Part shown: positions 8,619 to 17,090 of the stretch, in pieces
Position numbering within the stretch: the first letter of the stretch is position 1
Layout of the letters: every line of letters starts with the position of its first letter
Assembly (NCBI RefSeq): GCF_001874145.1
Contig: NZ_MPCX01000010.1
Span: 62,001-126,000, forward strand
DNA from: Lacinutrix sp. MedPE-SW
GTDB lineage: Bacteria; Bacteroidota; Bacteroidia; Flavobacteriales; Flavobacteriaceae
DNA length: 64,000 bases
Direction: 5' to 3'
Notes under the pieces: model-generated
Seen by the model: the letters and a program-made list of their open reading frames with translations, nothing else
Told to the model about the DNA's origin: nothing
Database searches by the model: none
Position numbers and translations under genes: made by a program

Positions 8619-11600
8619 ATGTATTTAATATTTGATACAGAAACAACCGGTTTACCAAAACGTTGGGATGCACCAATTACAGATACAGATAATTGGCCAA
8701 GATGTATCCAGATTGCATGGCAATTACATGATGCTATGGGAAACTGTATTGAGAGTGAAGATTATTTAGTAAAACCAGAAGGTTTTAATATACCTTATGA
8801 TGCCGAAAAAATCCATGGTATTTCTACAGAGTTAGCCCAAGAACAAGGAGTTGAGTTAATCGAGGTTTTAGAGAAATTTAATATAGCTTTAAGTAAAACA
8901 AAATTTGTTGTAGGTCAAAATGTAAAGTTCGATCTCAATATAATGGGAGCAGAGTTTGTTCGCGAAGACATTGCAAATCAATTACAAGAACTACCAGTTT
9001 TAGACACCTGTACAGAGCACACAGCAAGTTTGTGCCAAATTCCTGGTGGTCGTGGCGGAAAATTTAAATTACCAACGTTAACAGAGTTACACCAATATTT
9101 ATTTAATCAGCCATTTGCTGAAGCGCACAACGCAACTGCCGATGTTGAAGCAACAACACGTTGTTTTTTAGAATTAATAAGAAGGCAACAATACACCAAA
9201 ACACAACTTGATGTACAGCCAGATTATTTCGAGAAGTTTTCAGAAGCTAATCCGCAACCTATTCAGTTAATTGGCTTAAAGCACATTAATTTAAAAAAGG
9301 AAAGTGCTAAAATTAATGCCAGACTACAAAAGGAACAATCAAGCGGTATTTCTTCTGAAGAAATAAAGGAAAATATTGCCGATTTACAAGCTGTAGATTT
9401 TGTGCATTTACACAACCACTCTCAGTTTTCGGTATTGCAGTCAACAATGAGTGTTGCAGATATTGTAGCTGTTGCAGCAGAGCATAATATGCCTGCAGTA
9501 GCACTAACAGATCATGCAAACATGATGGGAGCATTTCACTTTGTTAATGCAGTAAACAAACATAACAAAGCTGTTGAAGGTAAAATAAAACAAGCCGAAG
9601 CTGAAGGTAAAACAACAGATGCGAAAAAAATAAAACCAATTGTAGGTTGTGAGTTTTTTGTGTGTGAAAACCATTTAGATAAATCTAGAAAAGATAATGG
9701 TTACCAAATTGTATTAATTGCAAAAAATAAAAACGGTTACCATAACCTTGCAAAGCTATCATCGCATGCATTTACAGATGGATTTTATTATGTACCTAGA
9801 ATAGATAAAAAACTAATTGAGCAATATAGAGAAGACTTAATTTGTTTAACAGGAAACCTTTACGGCGAAGTGCCAAGTAAGGTTTTAAATGTAGGAGAAA
9901 ATCAAGCAGAAGAAGCCTTGATTTGGTGGAAAGAAACTTTTCAGGACGACTTGTACGTAGAGCTTATGCGCCACAATCAAGAGGATGAAAATCGTGTAAA
10001 TCCAACCTTAATAAGTTTAGCAAAGAAGCATGATGTAAAGCTTGTTGCAACAAATAACACCTATTACGCAAAGCAAGAAGATGCTAATGCGCACGATATT
10101 TTATTGTGTGTAAAAGATGGCGAAAAGCAAGCAACACCAATAGGTCGTGGTCGCGGTTACCGTTATGGTTTACCTAACCAAGAATATTATTTCAAGTCGG
10201 CAGAAGCCATGAAAAACATCTTTAAAGATGTGCCAGACGCAATTATTAATATTCAGGAAGTAGTAGATAAAATTGAAGGTTTTCAATTAGCTCGTGATGT
10301 ATTATTACCAGCCTTCGATATTCCTGAGGAATTTCAACATAAAGAAGATTTAGAAGATGGCGGCAAACGTGGAGAAAATGCATTTTTAAGGCATTTAACT
10401 TACGAAGGAGCTAAAAAAAGATATGGCGAAGAACTATCAGAAGAAGTAGTAGAGCGTTTAGATTTTGAGTTAAGCGTTATTGAAAAAACAGGATATCCTG
10501 GTTATTTCTTAATTGTAGAAGATTTTATTCGTGAAGCCCGAAATATGGATGTTTCTGTTGGTCCAGGTCGTGGATCTGCAGCAGGATCTGTAGTAGCTTA
10601 TTGCCTTTGGATTACCAATATAGACCCAATGAAGTATAATTTACTTTTTGAGCGTTTTTTAAATCCAGATCGTGTAAGTATGCCAGATATTGATATTGAT
10701 TTTGATGATGAAGGTCGAAGTCGTGTCATGGATTATGTAATAGAAAAATACGGTAGTAATCAAGTAGCGCAAATTATTACTTATGGTACAATGGCAGCAA
10801 AATCTTCAATTAGAGATACTGCCAGAGTTTTAGATTTACCTTTATTTGATGCCGATAGGATAGCGAAGCTTATTCCAACAATGTCTAAATTAGGTAAGAT
10901 TTTTGGACTATCGGAAAAAGAATTAGGAAGCAAATTTAGAGCTGAAGATTTAGAGAAAATAAACGAGCTTTTAAACATCTCTGAAGGAGAAGACCTTCAA
11001 GCCGAAACCGTAAACATTGCAAGATCACTTGAAGGTTCTGTAAGAAATACAGGTATTCATGCTTGTGGTGTAATTATTACGCCAGACGATATTACAAAAT
11101 TCGTTCCTGTCTCTGTAGCTAAAGATTCAGATTTATACGTCACACAATTTGATAACTCTGTTGTAGAAGATGCAGGATTATTAAAAATGGACTTTTTAGG
11201 ATTAAAAACCTTAACCTTAATTAAAGATACGGTTAAGATTGTAAAAGCAAAACATGGCATCACGCTTGATCCAGAAAACTTTCCTTTAGATGATGAAGAA
11301 ACTTATGCTTTATTCCAACGAGGAGAAACTGTTGGTGTATTCCAGTATGAATCTCCTGGAATGCAAAAACACCTTAAAGACTTAAAACCAACGGTTTTTG
11401 ACGATTTAATTGCCATGAATGCACTATATCGACCAGGACCAATGGAATACATTCCAAGTTTTGTTCGTAGAAAACATGGTGATGAAGATATAGAGTACGA
11501 TTTGCCAGCAATGGAAGAGTACTTAAAAGAAACATACGGTATTACAGTTTACCAAGAGCAAGTAATGTTGCTTTCGCAAAAACTAGCAGATTTTACTAAA

Positions 11601-13010
11601 GGTGAAGCCGATGTTTTACGTAAAGCAATGGGTAAAAAGCAAATTGCGGTACTAGATAAAATGAAACCAAAATTTATCGAGCAAGCAAGTGCTAAAGGTC
11701 ACGATGCTAAAAAACTTGAGAAAATTTGGAAGGATTGGGAAGCTTTTGCAAGTTATGCCTTTAATAAATCGCACTCTACATGCTATGCTTGGATTGCTTA
11801 CCAAACCGCTTATTTAAAAGCACATTATCCTGCAGAATATATGGCAGCAGTACTGTCTAATAACATGAACGATATTAAGCAGGTTACATTTTTCATGGAA
11901 GAGTGTAAACGTATGAAATTGCCTGTACTTGGTCCAGATGTTAACGAGAGTTATTATAAATTCTCTGTAAATAAAGACAATGCAGTACGTTTTGGAATGG
12001 GAGCCATTAAAGGAGTTGGTCATGGAGCAGTAATGACTATTGTAGAGAACCGTAAAAAAGACGGTCCATACAAGTCTATTTTTGATATTGCAAAACGAAT
12101 AGATTTACGTGCAGCCAATAAAAAAGCTTTTGAAAATTTAGCGTTAGCTGGTGGTTTTGATTGTTTTACAGATACGCATCGTGCACAGTATTTTCATAAA
12201 GAAGGTAGCGATTTAACTTTTCTTGAAAAAGCCATTAAATATGGAGCAAAACATCAAGAAAACGAAAACTCTGCTCAGGTAAGTTTATTTGGTGGCGGTA
12301 GTGAAGTGCAAATAGCCGAACCAGAAGTGCCACCATGTGAAACTTGGGGAACTATGGAGAAGTTAGCACAAGAGCGTGAAGTTGTTGGTGTCTATATTTC
12401 TGGTCACCCATTAGATGATTTTAGAACCGAAATGAAAAACTTCTGTACAGGAACCATTGCTTATTTTAATGACCTTACACCACATGTAAATAAAGAAATT
12501 ACTTTTGGAGGCGTAGTTACAGATGTTCAGCATCGTGTAAGTAAACAAGGTAAAGGTTGGGCGTTATTTACTATAGAAGATTATACAGATTCTTTTGAAT
12601 TTAGAATTTTTGGAGAAGACTATTTAAAACATCGTCCATTTTTACTAAAAAACACTTTTGTACACGTAAAAACTTTTGTACGTGAAGGTTGGGTAAATAG
12701 AGATACTGGTAAAAAAAGTGACCCACGATTACAATTTAATAGTTTCCAATTGTTGCATGATGTTATGGATAAATACGTACGTAAATTATCTATACAATTA
12801 AATATTAAAGAATTAGAGTCAGAAAAAATTCAGAACTTAAAATCTTTAATTTCAATGCATCCAGGTAATCATATGCTTGATTTTGTTATTTATGATAATA
12901 GAGAACAGATAAAATTAGAAATGCCAAGTCGAAGGCAAAAGGTAAAAGTTTCTCAAGAGCTTTTAAGTGCATTAGATGAAGATCAAATTTATTATAAACT
13001 TAATTCTTAA
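8619..13010 (+). CDS. dnaE: DNA polymerase III alpha subunit with N-terminal exonuclease domain
   Basis: A 1463-residue replicative polymerase. Residues 1-190 are a DnaQ-like 3'-5' exonuclease (FDTETTGL at the start; FVVGQNVKFDLNIMG; AHNATADVEAT). A PHP domain follows from about residue 260 (FVHLHNHSQFSVLQS; ALTDHANMMGAFHF) with its metal-binding histidines intact. The polymerase core has PGRGSAAGS and the catalytic PDIDIDFDDEGR (P689-D692-D694). NTGIHACGV, YGITVYQEQVM and SYAFNKSHS are further DnaE signatures. The C-terminal OB fold (ITFGGVVTDVQHR) binds single-stranded DNA. Fusion of the proofreading domain to DnaE is known in Bacteroidota and explains the length over the usual ~1160. Confidence 0.95.
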   Translation: MYLIFDTETTGLPKRWDAPITDTDNWPRCIQIAWQLHDAMGNCIESEDYLVKPEGFNIPYDAEKIHGISTELAQEQGVELIEVLEKFNIALSKTKFVVGQNVKFDLNIMGAEFVREDIANQLQELPVLDTCTEHTASLCQIPGGRGGKFKLPTLTELHQYLFNQPFAEAHNATADVEATTRCFLELIRRQQYTKTQLDVQPDYFEKFSEANPQPIQLIGLKHINLKKESAKINARLQKEQSSGISSEEIKENIADLQAVDFVHLHNHSQFSVLQSTMSVADIVAVAAEHNMPAVALTDHANMMGAFHFVNAVNKHNKAVEGKIKQAEAEGKTTDAKKIKPIVGCEFFVCENHLDKSRKDNGYQIVLIAKNKNGYHNLAKLSSHAFTDGFYYVPRIDKKLIEQYREDLICLTGNLYGEVPSKVLNVGENQAEEALIWWKETFQDDLYVELMRHNQEDENRVNPTLISLAKKHDVKLVATNNTYYAKQEDANAHDILLCVKDGEKQATPIGRGRGYRYGLPNQEYYFKSAEAMKNIFKDVPDAIINIQEVVDKIEGFQLARDVLLPAFDIPEEFQHKEDLEDGGKRGENAFLRHLTYEGAKKRYGEELSEEVVERLDFELSVIEKTGYPGYFLIVEDFIREARNMDVSVGPGRGSAAGSVVAYCLWITNIDPMKYNLLFERFLNPDRVSMPDIDIDFDDEGRSRVMDYVIEKYGSNQVAQIITYGTMAAKSSIRDTARVLDLPLFDADRIAKLIPTMSKLGKIFGLSEKELGSKFRAEDLEKINELLNISEGEDLQAETVNIARSLEGSVRNTGIHACGVIITPDDITKFVPVSVAKDSDLYVTQFDNSVVEDAGLLKMDFLGLKTLTLIKDTVKIVKAKHGITLDPENFPLDDEETYALFQRGETVGVFQYESPGMQKHLKDLKPTVFDDLIAMNALYRPGPMEYIPSFVRRKHGDEDIEYDLPAMEEYLKETYGITVYQEQVMLLSQKLADFTKGEADVLRKAMGKKQIAVLDKMKPKFIEQASAKGHDAKKLEKIWKDWEAFASYAFNKSHSTCYAWIAYQTAYLKAHYPAEYMAAVLSNNMNDIKQVTFFMEECKRMKLPVLGPDVNESYYKFSVNKDNAVRFGMGAIKGVGHGAVMTIVENRKKDGPYKSIFDIAKRIDLRAANKKAFENLALAGGFDCFTDTHRAQYFHKEGSDLTFLEKAIKYGAKHQENENSAQVSLFGGGSEVQIAEPEVPPCETWGTMEKLAQEREVVGVYISGHPLDDFRTEMKNFCTGTIAYFNDLTPHVNKEITFGGVVTDVQHRVSKQGKGWALFTIEDYTDSFEFRIFGEDYLKHRPFLLKNTFVHVKTFVREGWVNRDTGKKSDPRLQFNSFQLLHDVMDKYVRKLSIQLNIKELESEKIQNLKSLISMHPGNHMLDFVIYDNREQIKLEMPSRRQKVKVSQELLSALDEDQIYYKLNS

Positions 13011-13066
13011 AAATATAGGTTTTACAAGTGCAATAATAGTTACTTTGTTTAACCTAATTTTAGCGC

Positions 13067-13093
13067 AAAGGATTGATGCGGCATCCTTTTTTG
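13067..13093 (+). terminator. Probable dnaE terminator
   Basis: A 7-bp stem (13067-13073 with 13083-13089) followed by a T tract, 57 bp after the dnaE stop codon. Confidence 0.65.
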
Positions 13094-13213
13094 TCATTGA
13101 AACAAAAAAGATATAGCGGAGCCTAGTTTATGCGCCCAAATAAAATAAACCTAATCAATGCAGCTATAAGTTAAACAAATTGTAAGAGTGTAAGGTTTCG
13201 GTTTTTTTTTGAC

Positions 13214-13221
13214 TAAGTTTG
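13214..13221 (+). promoter_or_regulatory. trxA promoter, -7 box
   Basis: TAAGTTTG matches TAnnTTTG perfectly, 41 bp before the trxA start. The -33 position holds TTTC, so it is only partly canonical. Confidence 0.6.
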
Positions 13222-13262
13222 TATATTAATAAGAAGTAACATTCAATAAAAAAATAAATATC

Positions 13263-13580
13263 ATGGCATTAGAAATCACAGATGCAAATTTTGAAGAAAC
13301 AGTATTAAAAAGCGACAAACCAGTTATGGTAGACTTTTGGGCTGCTTGGTGTGGACCTTGTAGAATGGTTGGGCCAATTATTGACCAAATTAGTGAAGAG
13401 TACGACGGTAAAGCTATTGTTGGAAAGGTTGATGTTGATGCAAACCAAGAATTTGCAGCTAAGTATGGTGTAAGAAATATACCTACAGTTTTGGTCTTTC
13501 AAAATGGAGAAGTAGTTGGTAGACAAGTTGGAGTAGCACCAAAAAATGCTTACTCTGAAGCTATTGACGCACTACTATAG
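13263..13580 (+). CDS. trxA: Thioredoxin
   Basis: A 105-residue cytoplasmic thioredoxin. The active site is FWAAWCGPCRM with C30 and C33; the cis-proline loop is NIPTVLVF, and the buried aspartate is in VMVDFW. Length and motifs are standard. It is monocistronic: its own -7 box lies upstream and a terminator at 13606-13637 lies downstream. Confidence 0.96.
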   Translation: MALEITDANFEETVLKSDKPVMVDFWAAWCGPCRMVGPIIDQISEEYDGKAIVGKVDVDANQEFAAKYGVRNIPTVLVFQNGEVVGRQVGVAPKNAYSEAIDALL

Positions 13581-13605
13581 AAATATATTTTCATAAAGAA
13601 TTGAT

Positions 13606-13637
13606 AAAGGTTTGTTGTTATGGCAAACCTTTTTTTT
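13606..13637 (+). terminator. trxA terminator
   Basis: A 9-bp stem (13606-13614 with 13624-13632) with a 9-nt loop and a T-rich tail. Confidence 0.85.
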
Positions 13638-13661
13638 ATTTTAGTAAAAAAGTAAATTACA

Positions 13662-14207
13662 ATGAGTAAGACAACAAAAGCGCAAGACGCAATAGATAGT
13701 AAACTATTAGACGAAAGAAAGGTTTTTCTTTGGGGAATGGTAGACGATAAAAGTGCTAAGCATGTTATAGATAGACTTCTGTATTTAGATAGCTTAGAAA
13801 CTAAAGATATTACATTATACATTAACAGTCCTGGAGGTTATGTAACATCTGGTTTTGCAATGTATGATACAATAAAATCATTAAAAAGTGATGTTTCTAC
13901 AGTGTGTACTGGTTTAGCTGCTTCTATGGGTTCTATATTATTATCTGTAGGTACAAAAGGTAAACGTTTTATACAGCCTCATGCACGTGTTATGATACAT
14001 CAGCCAAGTGGTGGTGCACGTGGTCAAGCTAGTGACATAGAAATTACAGCTCAGGAAATTTTAAAAACAAAAGAACTTAGTGCTAAGATTTTAGCAGAAA
14101 ACTGTGGTCAGGATTTTGAGAAAGTAATGAAAGATTTTAATCGTGACCATTGGATGGGAGCAGAAGAGTCTAAAGATTACGGTATTGTAGATGGTATTTT
14201 AGATTAA
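13662..14207 (+). CDS. ClpP-family serine protease
   Basis: A 181-residue ClpP-like peptidase. The catalytic triad is complete: S88 in GLAASMGS, H113 in MIHQPSGG and D162 in NRDHWMGAEES. INSPGGYVTSGFAMYDTI is the oxyanion/handle region. It is shorter than canonical ClpP (~195-220) and lacks the usual propeptide; no clpX or tig is adjacent. It is therefore probably the second, non-canonical ClpP paralogue common in Flavobacteriia rather than the main ClpP. It could form mixed rings with the housekeeping subunit (inference). A stem-loop follows. Confidence 0.85.
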   Translation: MSKTTKAQDAIDSKLLDERKVFLWGMVDDKSAKHVIDRLLYLDSLETKDITLYINSPGGYVTSGFAMYDTIKSLKSDVSTVCTGLAASMGSILLSVGTKGKRFIQPHARVMIHQPSGGARGQASDIEITAQEILKTKELSAKILAENCGQDFEKVMKDFNRDHWMGAEESKDYGIVDGILD

Positions 14208-14224
14208 AAATATTAAGAGTAGAG

Positions 14225-14261
14225 AAAAGAGATTAGAGATTTAATTCTATTCTCTTTTTTT
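14225..14261 (+). terminator. Terminator after the clpP-like gene
   Basis: An 8-bp stem (14225-14232 with 14251-14258) with an extra 4-bp inner pairing and a T-rich 3' side. Confidence 0.6.
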
Positions 14262-14304
14262 ATGTAAAATAAATTAAAGAAATTCTTGCCTTTGCAGGAA
14301 CAAG

Positions 14305-15234
14305 ATGAATTTACAAGACGAATTAAATAAAGCTGGCGGATTTAAAAACTTAGAGCACTTGGCAAGACAGGTTGTTGAAGGTTTCATTTCTGGCATGCAT
14401 AAAAGTCCGTTTCATGGATTTTCGGCAGAGTTTGCTGAACATAAAATCTATAATCCTGGTGAAAGTACACGTCATATAGATTGGAAGCTTTTTGCAAAAA
14501 CAGATAAACTTTATACCAAGCGTTATGATGACGAAACAAATTTACGTTGCCACATTATATTAGATAATAGTAGCTCTATGCATTATCCCGATAGGTCTAA
14601 TTTTGGGATAGATAATTTAAATAAAATTGCATTTTCGGCTTTGGCATCTGCTTCTTTAATGCACATTTTAAAAAAACAACGTGATGCTGTGGGATTAAGT
14701 ATCTATAGTGATGCTTACGATTTCTATGCAAGTGAAAAAGGAAGTGAACGCCATCACCAAATGCTTTTAGCGCAATTGAGTAATACGGTTTTAAGTAAGC
14801 CTAAAAATAAGCAAACGGAAACTTACCAGTATCTGCATCAAATTGCCGAGAAAATTCATAGGCGTTCGCTAATTTTTGTGTTTACAGATATGTTTCAAAC
14901 CTCTACAGATGAGGTTAAGCTTTTTGATGCACTTCGTCATTTAAAACATAATAAACATGAAGTTGTATTGTTTCATGTATTTGATAAGAGTAAAGAATTA
15001 GTTTTTGACTTTAATAATAAGCCAAAACGATTTGTAGATGTAGAAACAGGAGAACATATTAATTTATATAGTGAACAGGTAAAAGATAATTATGAGGCTT
15101 TAGTTAGTGATTACTTTAAAGATTTGCGAGTAAAATGTGGTCAAAACCGTATTAAGTATGTTGAGGCAGATATAAACAATAGTTTTGATGCAATCCTAAC
15201 TAGCTATATGTTAGAGCGTCAAAAATTTATTTAA
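14305..15234 (+). CDS. DUF58 / VWA-like protein
   Basis: A 309-residue cytoplasmic protein of the DUF58 family. The hallmark YNPGESTRHIDWKLFAKTDK (residues about 50-69) and KRYDDETNLRCHIILDNSSSMHY, with the MIDAS-like DxSxS, are present. DUF58 genes usually sit beside MoxR AAA ATPases and membrane VWA proteins (the BatA/MoxR chaperone system); here no MoxR gene is adjacent, so it is either detached or the unit lies elsewhere. A MIDAS metal site suggests protein-protein assembly. Spacing to the upstream gene is 97 bp with a terminator between, so it has its own promoter. Confidence 0.85.
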   Translation: MNLQDELNKAGGFKNLEHLARQVVEGFISGMHKSPFHGFSAEFAEHKIYNPGESTRHIDWKLFAKTDKLYTKRYDDETNLRCHIILDNSSSMHYPDRSNFGIDNLNKIAFSALASASLMHILKKQRDAVGLSIYSDAYDFYASEKGSERHHQMLLAQLSNTVLSKPKNKQTETYQYLHQIAEKIHRRSLIFVFTDMFQTSTDEVKLFDALRHLKHNKHEVVLFHVFDKSKELVFDFNNKPKRFVDVETGEHINLYSEQVKDNYEALVSDYFKDLRVKCGQNRIKYVEADINNSFDAILTSYMLERQKFI

Positions 15235-15263
15235 ACTTTTTTTAAAAAAAAATCGCAAAAAGG

Positions 15264-15294
15264 TTTGCAGTATTAAAATAGCGGTGTATATTTG
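15264..15294 (+). promoter_or_regulatory. tRNA-Asp promoter
   Basis: TTTG at 15264-15267, an exact 19-bp spacer, then TATATTTG at 15287-15294. This is a textbook Bacteroidota promoter (TTTG-N19-TAnnTTTG) and a good internal reference for other promoters in the window. Confidence 0.9.
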
Positions 15295-15311
15295 CCCTCG
15301 CAATATGCAAC

Positions 15312-15385
15312 GGTCTGGTAGTTCAGTTGGTTAGAATGTCGCCCTGTCACGGCGAAGGTCGCGGGTTCGAGTCCCGTCCAGACCG
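15312..15385 (+). tRNA. tRNA-Asp (GTC)
   Basis: A 74-nt cloverleaf. Acceptor stem GGTCTGG pairs with CCAGACC, the anticodon stem TCGCC/GGCGA encloses CTGTCAC with anticodon GTC, and the T arm is GCGGGTTCGAGTCCCGT. The discriminator base is G, and CCA is not encoded. A terminator follows at 15396-15425. Confidence 0.97.
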
Positions 15386-15395
15386 CAAAATTGCT

Positions 15396-15425
15396 AAAAG
15401 CTTCAACAATGTTGAAGCTTTTTTT
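15396..15425 (+). terminator. tRNA-Asp terminator
   Basis: A perfect 12-bp stem (15396-15407 with 15411-15422), 3-nt loop, followed by T residues. Confidence 0.9.
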
Positions 15426-15864
15426 GGCAAAAAATTTAGTTGTGTTGTTTTGATGGGTGTAGTAGTCCATCAAGCTGGTAGAAAGCTAGTTAAATAGCTA
15501 AAACCGATGGAAAGCTTTCCTTTTTTCTCTCAAAATTTTGAGATAGAAAATTGGGATGCTTTTTTATTTTATCGTATTTTCTTCTTATTTTATACTTTAT
15601 TGCTCAAAATATTAACATTTGTTAATCGGTTAATCCTTGATTTATGTATTTCGTCGATTATTTGAGCCGTTTATAGATGTTTCCAATATATTAGCCGCTC
15701 TTACTGAGTCCCTTAGCATTTCGATGCCTCTAAGTAAGAGCATTCCATTGAATAGACATTAAGTCTATGTTATTAATTTATGTGTGGTACTATGAATAAT
15801 GGTAGCATTTTCTGTATTCATATTTTAACTAAAAAATTGAAAACAAAATAAATAAACATAAATT
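15426..15864. other. Structured intergenic region upstream of the peptide array
   Basis: About 440 bp without a credible gene. It contains several inverted repeats: a TGATGG/CCATCA stem near 15452-15474, a GGAAAGCTTTCC palindrome followed by T residues around 15511, CTCAAAATTTTGAG near 15530, and the larger hairpin annotated at 15697-15741. It probably holds the promoter and long leader of the downstream peptide operon; I could not find a convincing -33/-7 pair. Confidence 0.5.
15697..15741 (+). ncRNA. Candidate structured RNA element in the peptide-operon leader
   Basis: A 9-bp outer stem (GCTCTTACT at 15697-15705 with AGTAAGAGC at 15733-15741) encloses an inner GCAT-TTCG-ATGC hairpin (15716-15727) with a UUCG tetraloop. 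There is no T tract after it, so it is not a simple terminator. It lies about 125 bp before the first peptide gene and may act in its leader. Confidence 0.4.
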
Positions 15865-16050
15865 ATGAAATCTCTTAAAATTACATTAGTAGCAATCTTC
15901 TCATTAATATTATTAACAGCTGTATTACCTTCTAGCGAAGCAGATGCAACTATAGTAATAGAAACACCCAATCACGAAATTAACAAGCCTTTAATAGATG
16001 CAACTGCCTTTGGTGATAAAAAGAAAAAAGTAGTACCATCTAACGGATAG
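15865..16050 (+). CDS. Secreted small peptide, tandem copy 1
   Basis: A 61-residue precursor, not a family I recognise. Residues 1-22 (two lysines, then ITLVAIFSLILLTAVLP) form a Sec signal peptide. The mature part starts near residue 25-29 and is TIVIETPNHEINKPL, then IDATAFGDKKKKVVPSNG. This is the most divergent copy in the leader and linker (SLILL, SSEADA; A for V before FGDKKKK), as expected for the founder or edge copy. There is no cysteine and no double-glycine leader, so it is neither a lipoprotein nor a classical bacteriocin. The array precedes a TPR histidine kinase and response regulator. Confidence 0.8.
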   Translation: MKSLKITLVAIFSLILLTAVLPSSEADATIVIETPNHEINKPLIDATAFGDKKKKVVPSNG

Positions 16051-16102
16051 ATTTAAAAATAAAATTACAATAAATACAAACCTCATTAATAGCAAAAACA
16101 TT

Positions 16103-16288
16103 ATGAAAACTTTAAAAATTACATTAGTAGCAATCTTCTCATTAGTATTATTCACAGCAGTTCTACCATCTAACGATTCTAATTCTACAATAGTGATAGA
16201 AACACCAAATCACGAAATTAACAAGCCTCTAATAGATGCAACAGTATTTGGAGATAAGAAGAAAAAAGTAGTACCATCTAACGGATAG
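16103..16288 (+). CDS. Secreted small peptide, tandem copy 2
   Basis: A 61-residue paralogue of copy 1, 52 bp downstream. The signal peptide is KTLKITLVAIFSLVLFTAVL; the linker is PSNDSNS; the mature core TIVIETPNHEINKPL is unchanged, followed by IDATVFGDKKKKVVPSNG. The unit carries the same upstream block (CATTAATAGCAAAAACATT) as the other copies, acting as ribosome-binding leader. It is intermediate between copy 1 (IDAT, VVPSNG) and copies 3-5 (LTAT, VIPSNG). Confidence 0.8.
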   Translation: MKTLKITLVAIFSLVLFTAVLPSNDSNSTIVIETPNHEINKPLIDATVFGDKKKKVVPSNG

Positions 16289-16332
16289 ATTTTAAACAAC
16301 AATATTTTACCCTCATTAATAGCAAAAACATT

Positions 16333-16518
16333 ATGAAAACTTTAAAAATTACATTAGTAGCAATCTTCTCATTAGTATTATTTACAGCAGTTTTATCATC
16401 TAAAGATTCTAGTTCTACAATAGTGATAGAAACACCAAACCACGAAATAAATAAACCTTTATTAACTGCAACCGTTTTTGGAGACAAAAAGAAAAAGGTA
16501 ATACCATCTAACGGATAA
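16333..16518 (+). CDS. Secreted small peptide, tandem copy 3
   Basis: A 61-residue paralogue. The linker is SSKDSSS, the invariant core TIVIETPNHEINKPL is followed by LTATVFGDKKKKVIPSNG. Its 234-bp repeat unit (gene plus 3' flank) is almost identical at the DNA level to that of copy 4, showing recent duplication. Differences between copies 3 and 4 are a handful of mostly synonymous changes. Confidence 0.8.
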   Translation: MKTLKITLVAIFSLVLFTAVLSSKDSSSTIVIETPNHEINKPLLTATVFGDKKKKVIPSNG

Positions 16519-16566
16519 TTTAATAAACATTTCTCGCAACATTACATCTTTAATAGCAATAACATT

Positions 16567-16752
16567 ATGAAAACTTTAAAAATTACATTAGTAGCAATCT
16601 TCTCATTAGTATTATTTACAGCAGTTTTATCATCTAAAGATTCTAACTCTACAATAGTTATAGAAACACCAAACCACGAAATAAATAAACCTTTATTAAC
16701 TGCAACCGTTTTTGGTGATAAAAAGAAAAAGGTAATACCATCTAACGGATAA
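16567..16752 (+). CDS. Secreted small peptide, tandem copy 4
   Basis: A 61-residue paralogue. It differs from copy 3 by one residue (linker S to N). Core and C-terminus are the same as in copies 3 and 5. The 48-bp intergenic segment after it is the same as that after copy 3. Precursor architecture: Sec signal, short S/N/D linker, beta-prone core TIVIET, then a charged tail with four consecutive lysines. Confidence 0.8.
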   Translation: MKTLKITLVAIFSLVLFTAVLSSKDSNSTIVIETPNHEINKPLLTATVFGDKKKKVIPSNG

Positions 16753-16800
16753 TTTAATAAACATTTCTCGCAACATTACATCTTTAATAGCAAAAACATA

Positions 16801-16986
16801 ATGAAAACTTTAAAAATTACATTAGTAGCAATCTTCACAATAACATTATTTACTTCAGTTTTACCATCTAAAGATTCTAACTCTACAATAGTGATAGAAA
16901 CACCAAATCACGAAATAAATAAACCTTTATTAACTGCAACCGTTTTTGGAGACAAAAAGAAAAAGGTAATACCATCTAATGGATAG
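16801..16986 (+). CDS. Secreted small peptide, tandem copy 5
   Basis: A 61-residue paralogue and the last of the array. Its signal peptide has diverged (AIFTITLFTSVL) while the mature core and the tail LTATVFGDKKKKVIPSNG are unchanged from copies 3 and 4. Free variation in the signal peptide against constancy of the mature part indicates selection on the secreted product. A terminator-like hairpin (16996-17028) lies between this gene and the histidine kinase. Confidence 0.8.
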   Translation: MKTLKITLVAIFTITLFTSVLPSKDSNSTIVIETPNHEINKPLLTATVFGDKKKKVIPSNG

Positions 16987-16995
16987 TTTTTATGA

Positions 16996-17028
16996 AGAGG
17001 GAATTCTTTTCAATACAATCCCTTTTTT
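16996..17028 (+). terminator. Terminator-like hairpin after the peptide array
   Basis: GGGA...TCCC pairing extended by TT/AA around a single bulge (16999-17022), then six T residues. It would separate peptide expression from expression of the downstream kinase. Confidence 0.55.
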
Positions 17029-17090
17029 ATATATTGTAATTGTAAATAATTTTATTAAAAATTATACTTTTATGAGATAAAGACTAGATA

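Larger units (their letters stand above)
16103..16800 (+). repeat. Tandem repeat units of the peptide array (230-234 bp period)
   Basis: Gene starts lie at 15865, 16103, 16333, 16567 and 16801, so the period is 238, 230, 234 and 234 bp. Similarity includes both the coding part and the intergenic leader. Copies 3 and 4 are the closest. Such an array can expand or contract by homologous recombination. Confidence 0.9.

Noticed and set aside
11057-11263. Antisense open frames within dnaE and other long genes
   Set aside because: They lie opposite well-supported coding sequence, lack family features and have no promoter or ribosome-binding signal.
13662-14207. Housekeeping ClpP with ClpX partner
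   Set aside because: No clpX or tig gene is adjacent and the protein is short; treated as a ClpP-family paralogue.
15273-15473. Minus-strand open frame of 66 codons containing WTGLEPATFAVTGRHSNQ
   Set aside because: It is the well-known false translation of the antisense strand of a tRNA gene (here tRNA-Asp).
15865-16986. Tandem repeats as a CRISPR array
   Set aside because: The repeat period is 230-238 bp, each unit encodes an intact secreted peptide, and no spacers or cas genes are present.
15865-16986. Peptide array as a bacteriocin or lanthipeptide cluster
   Set aside because: There is no double-glycine leader, no cysteine in the peptides, and no modification enzyme or ABC peptidase-transporter nearby.
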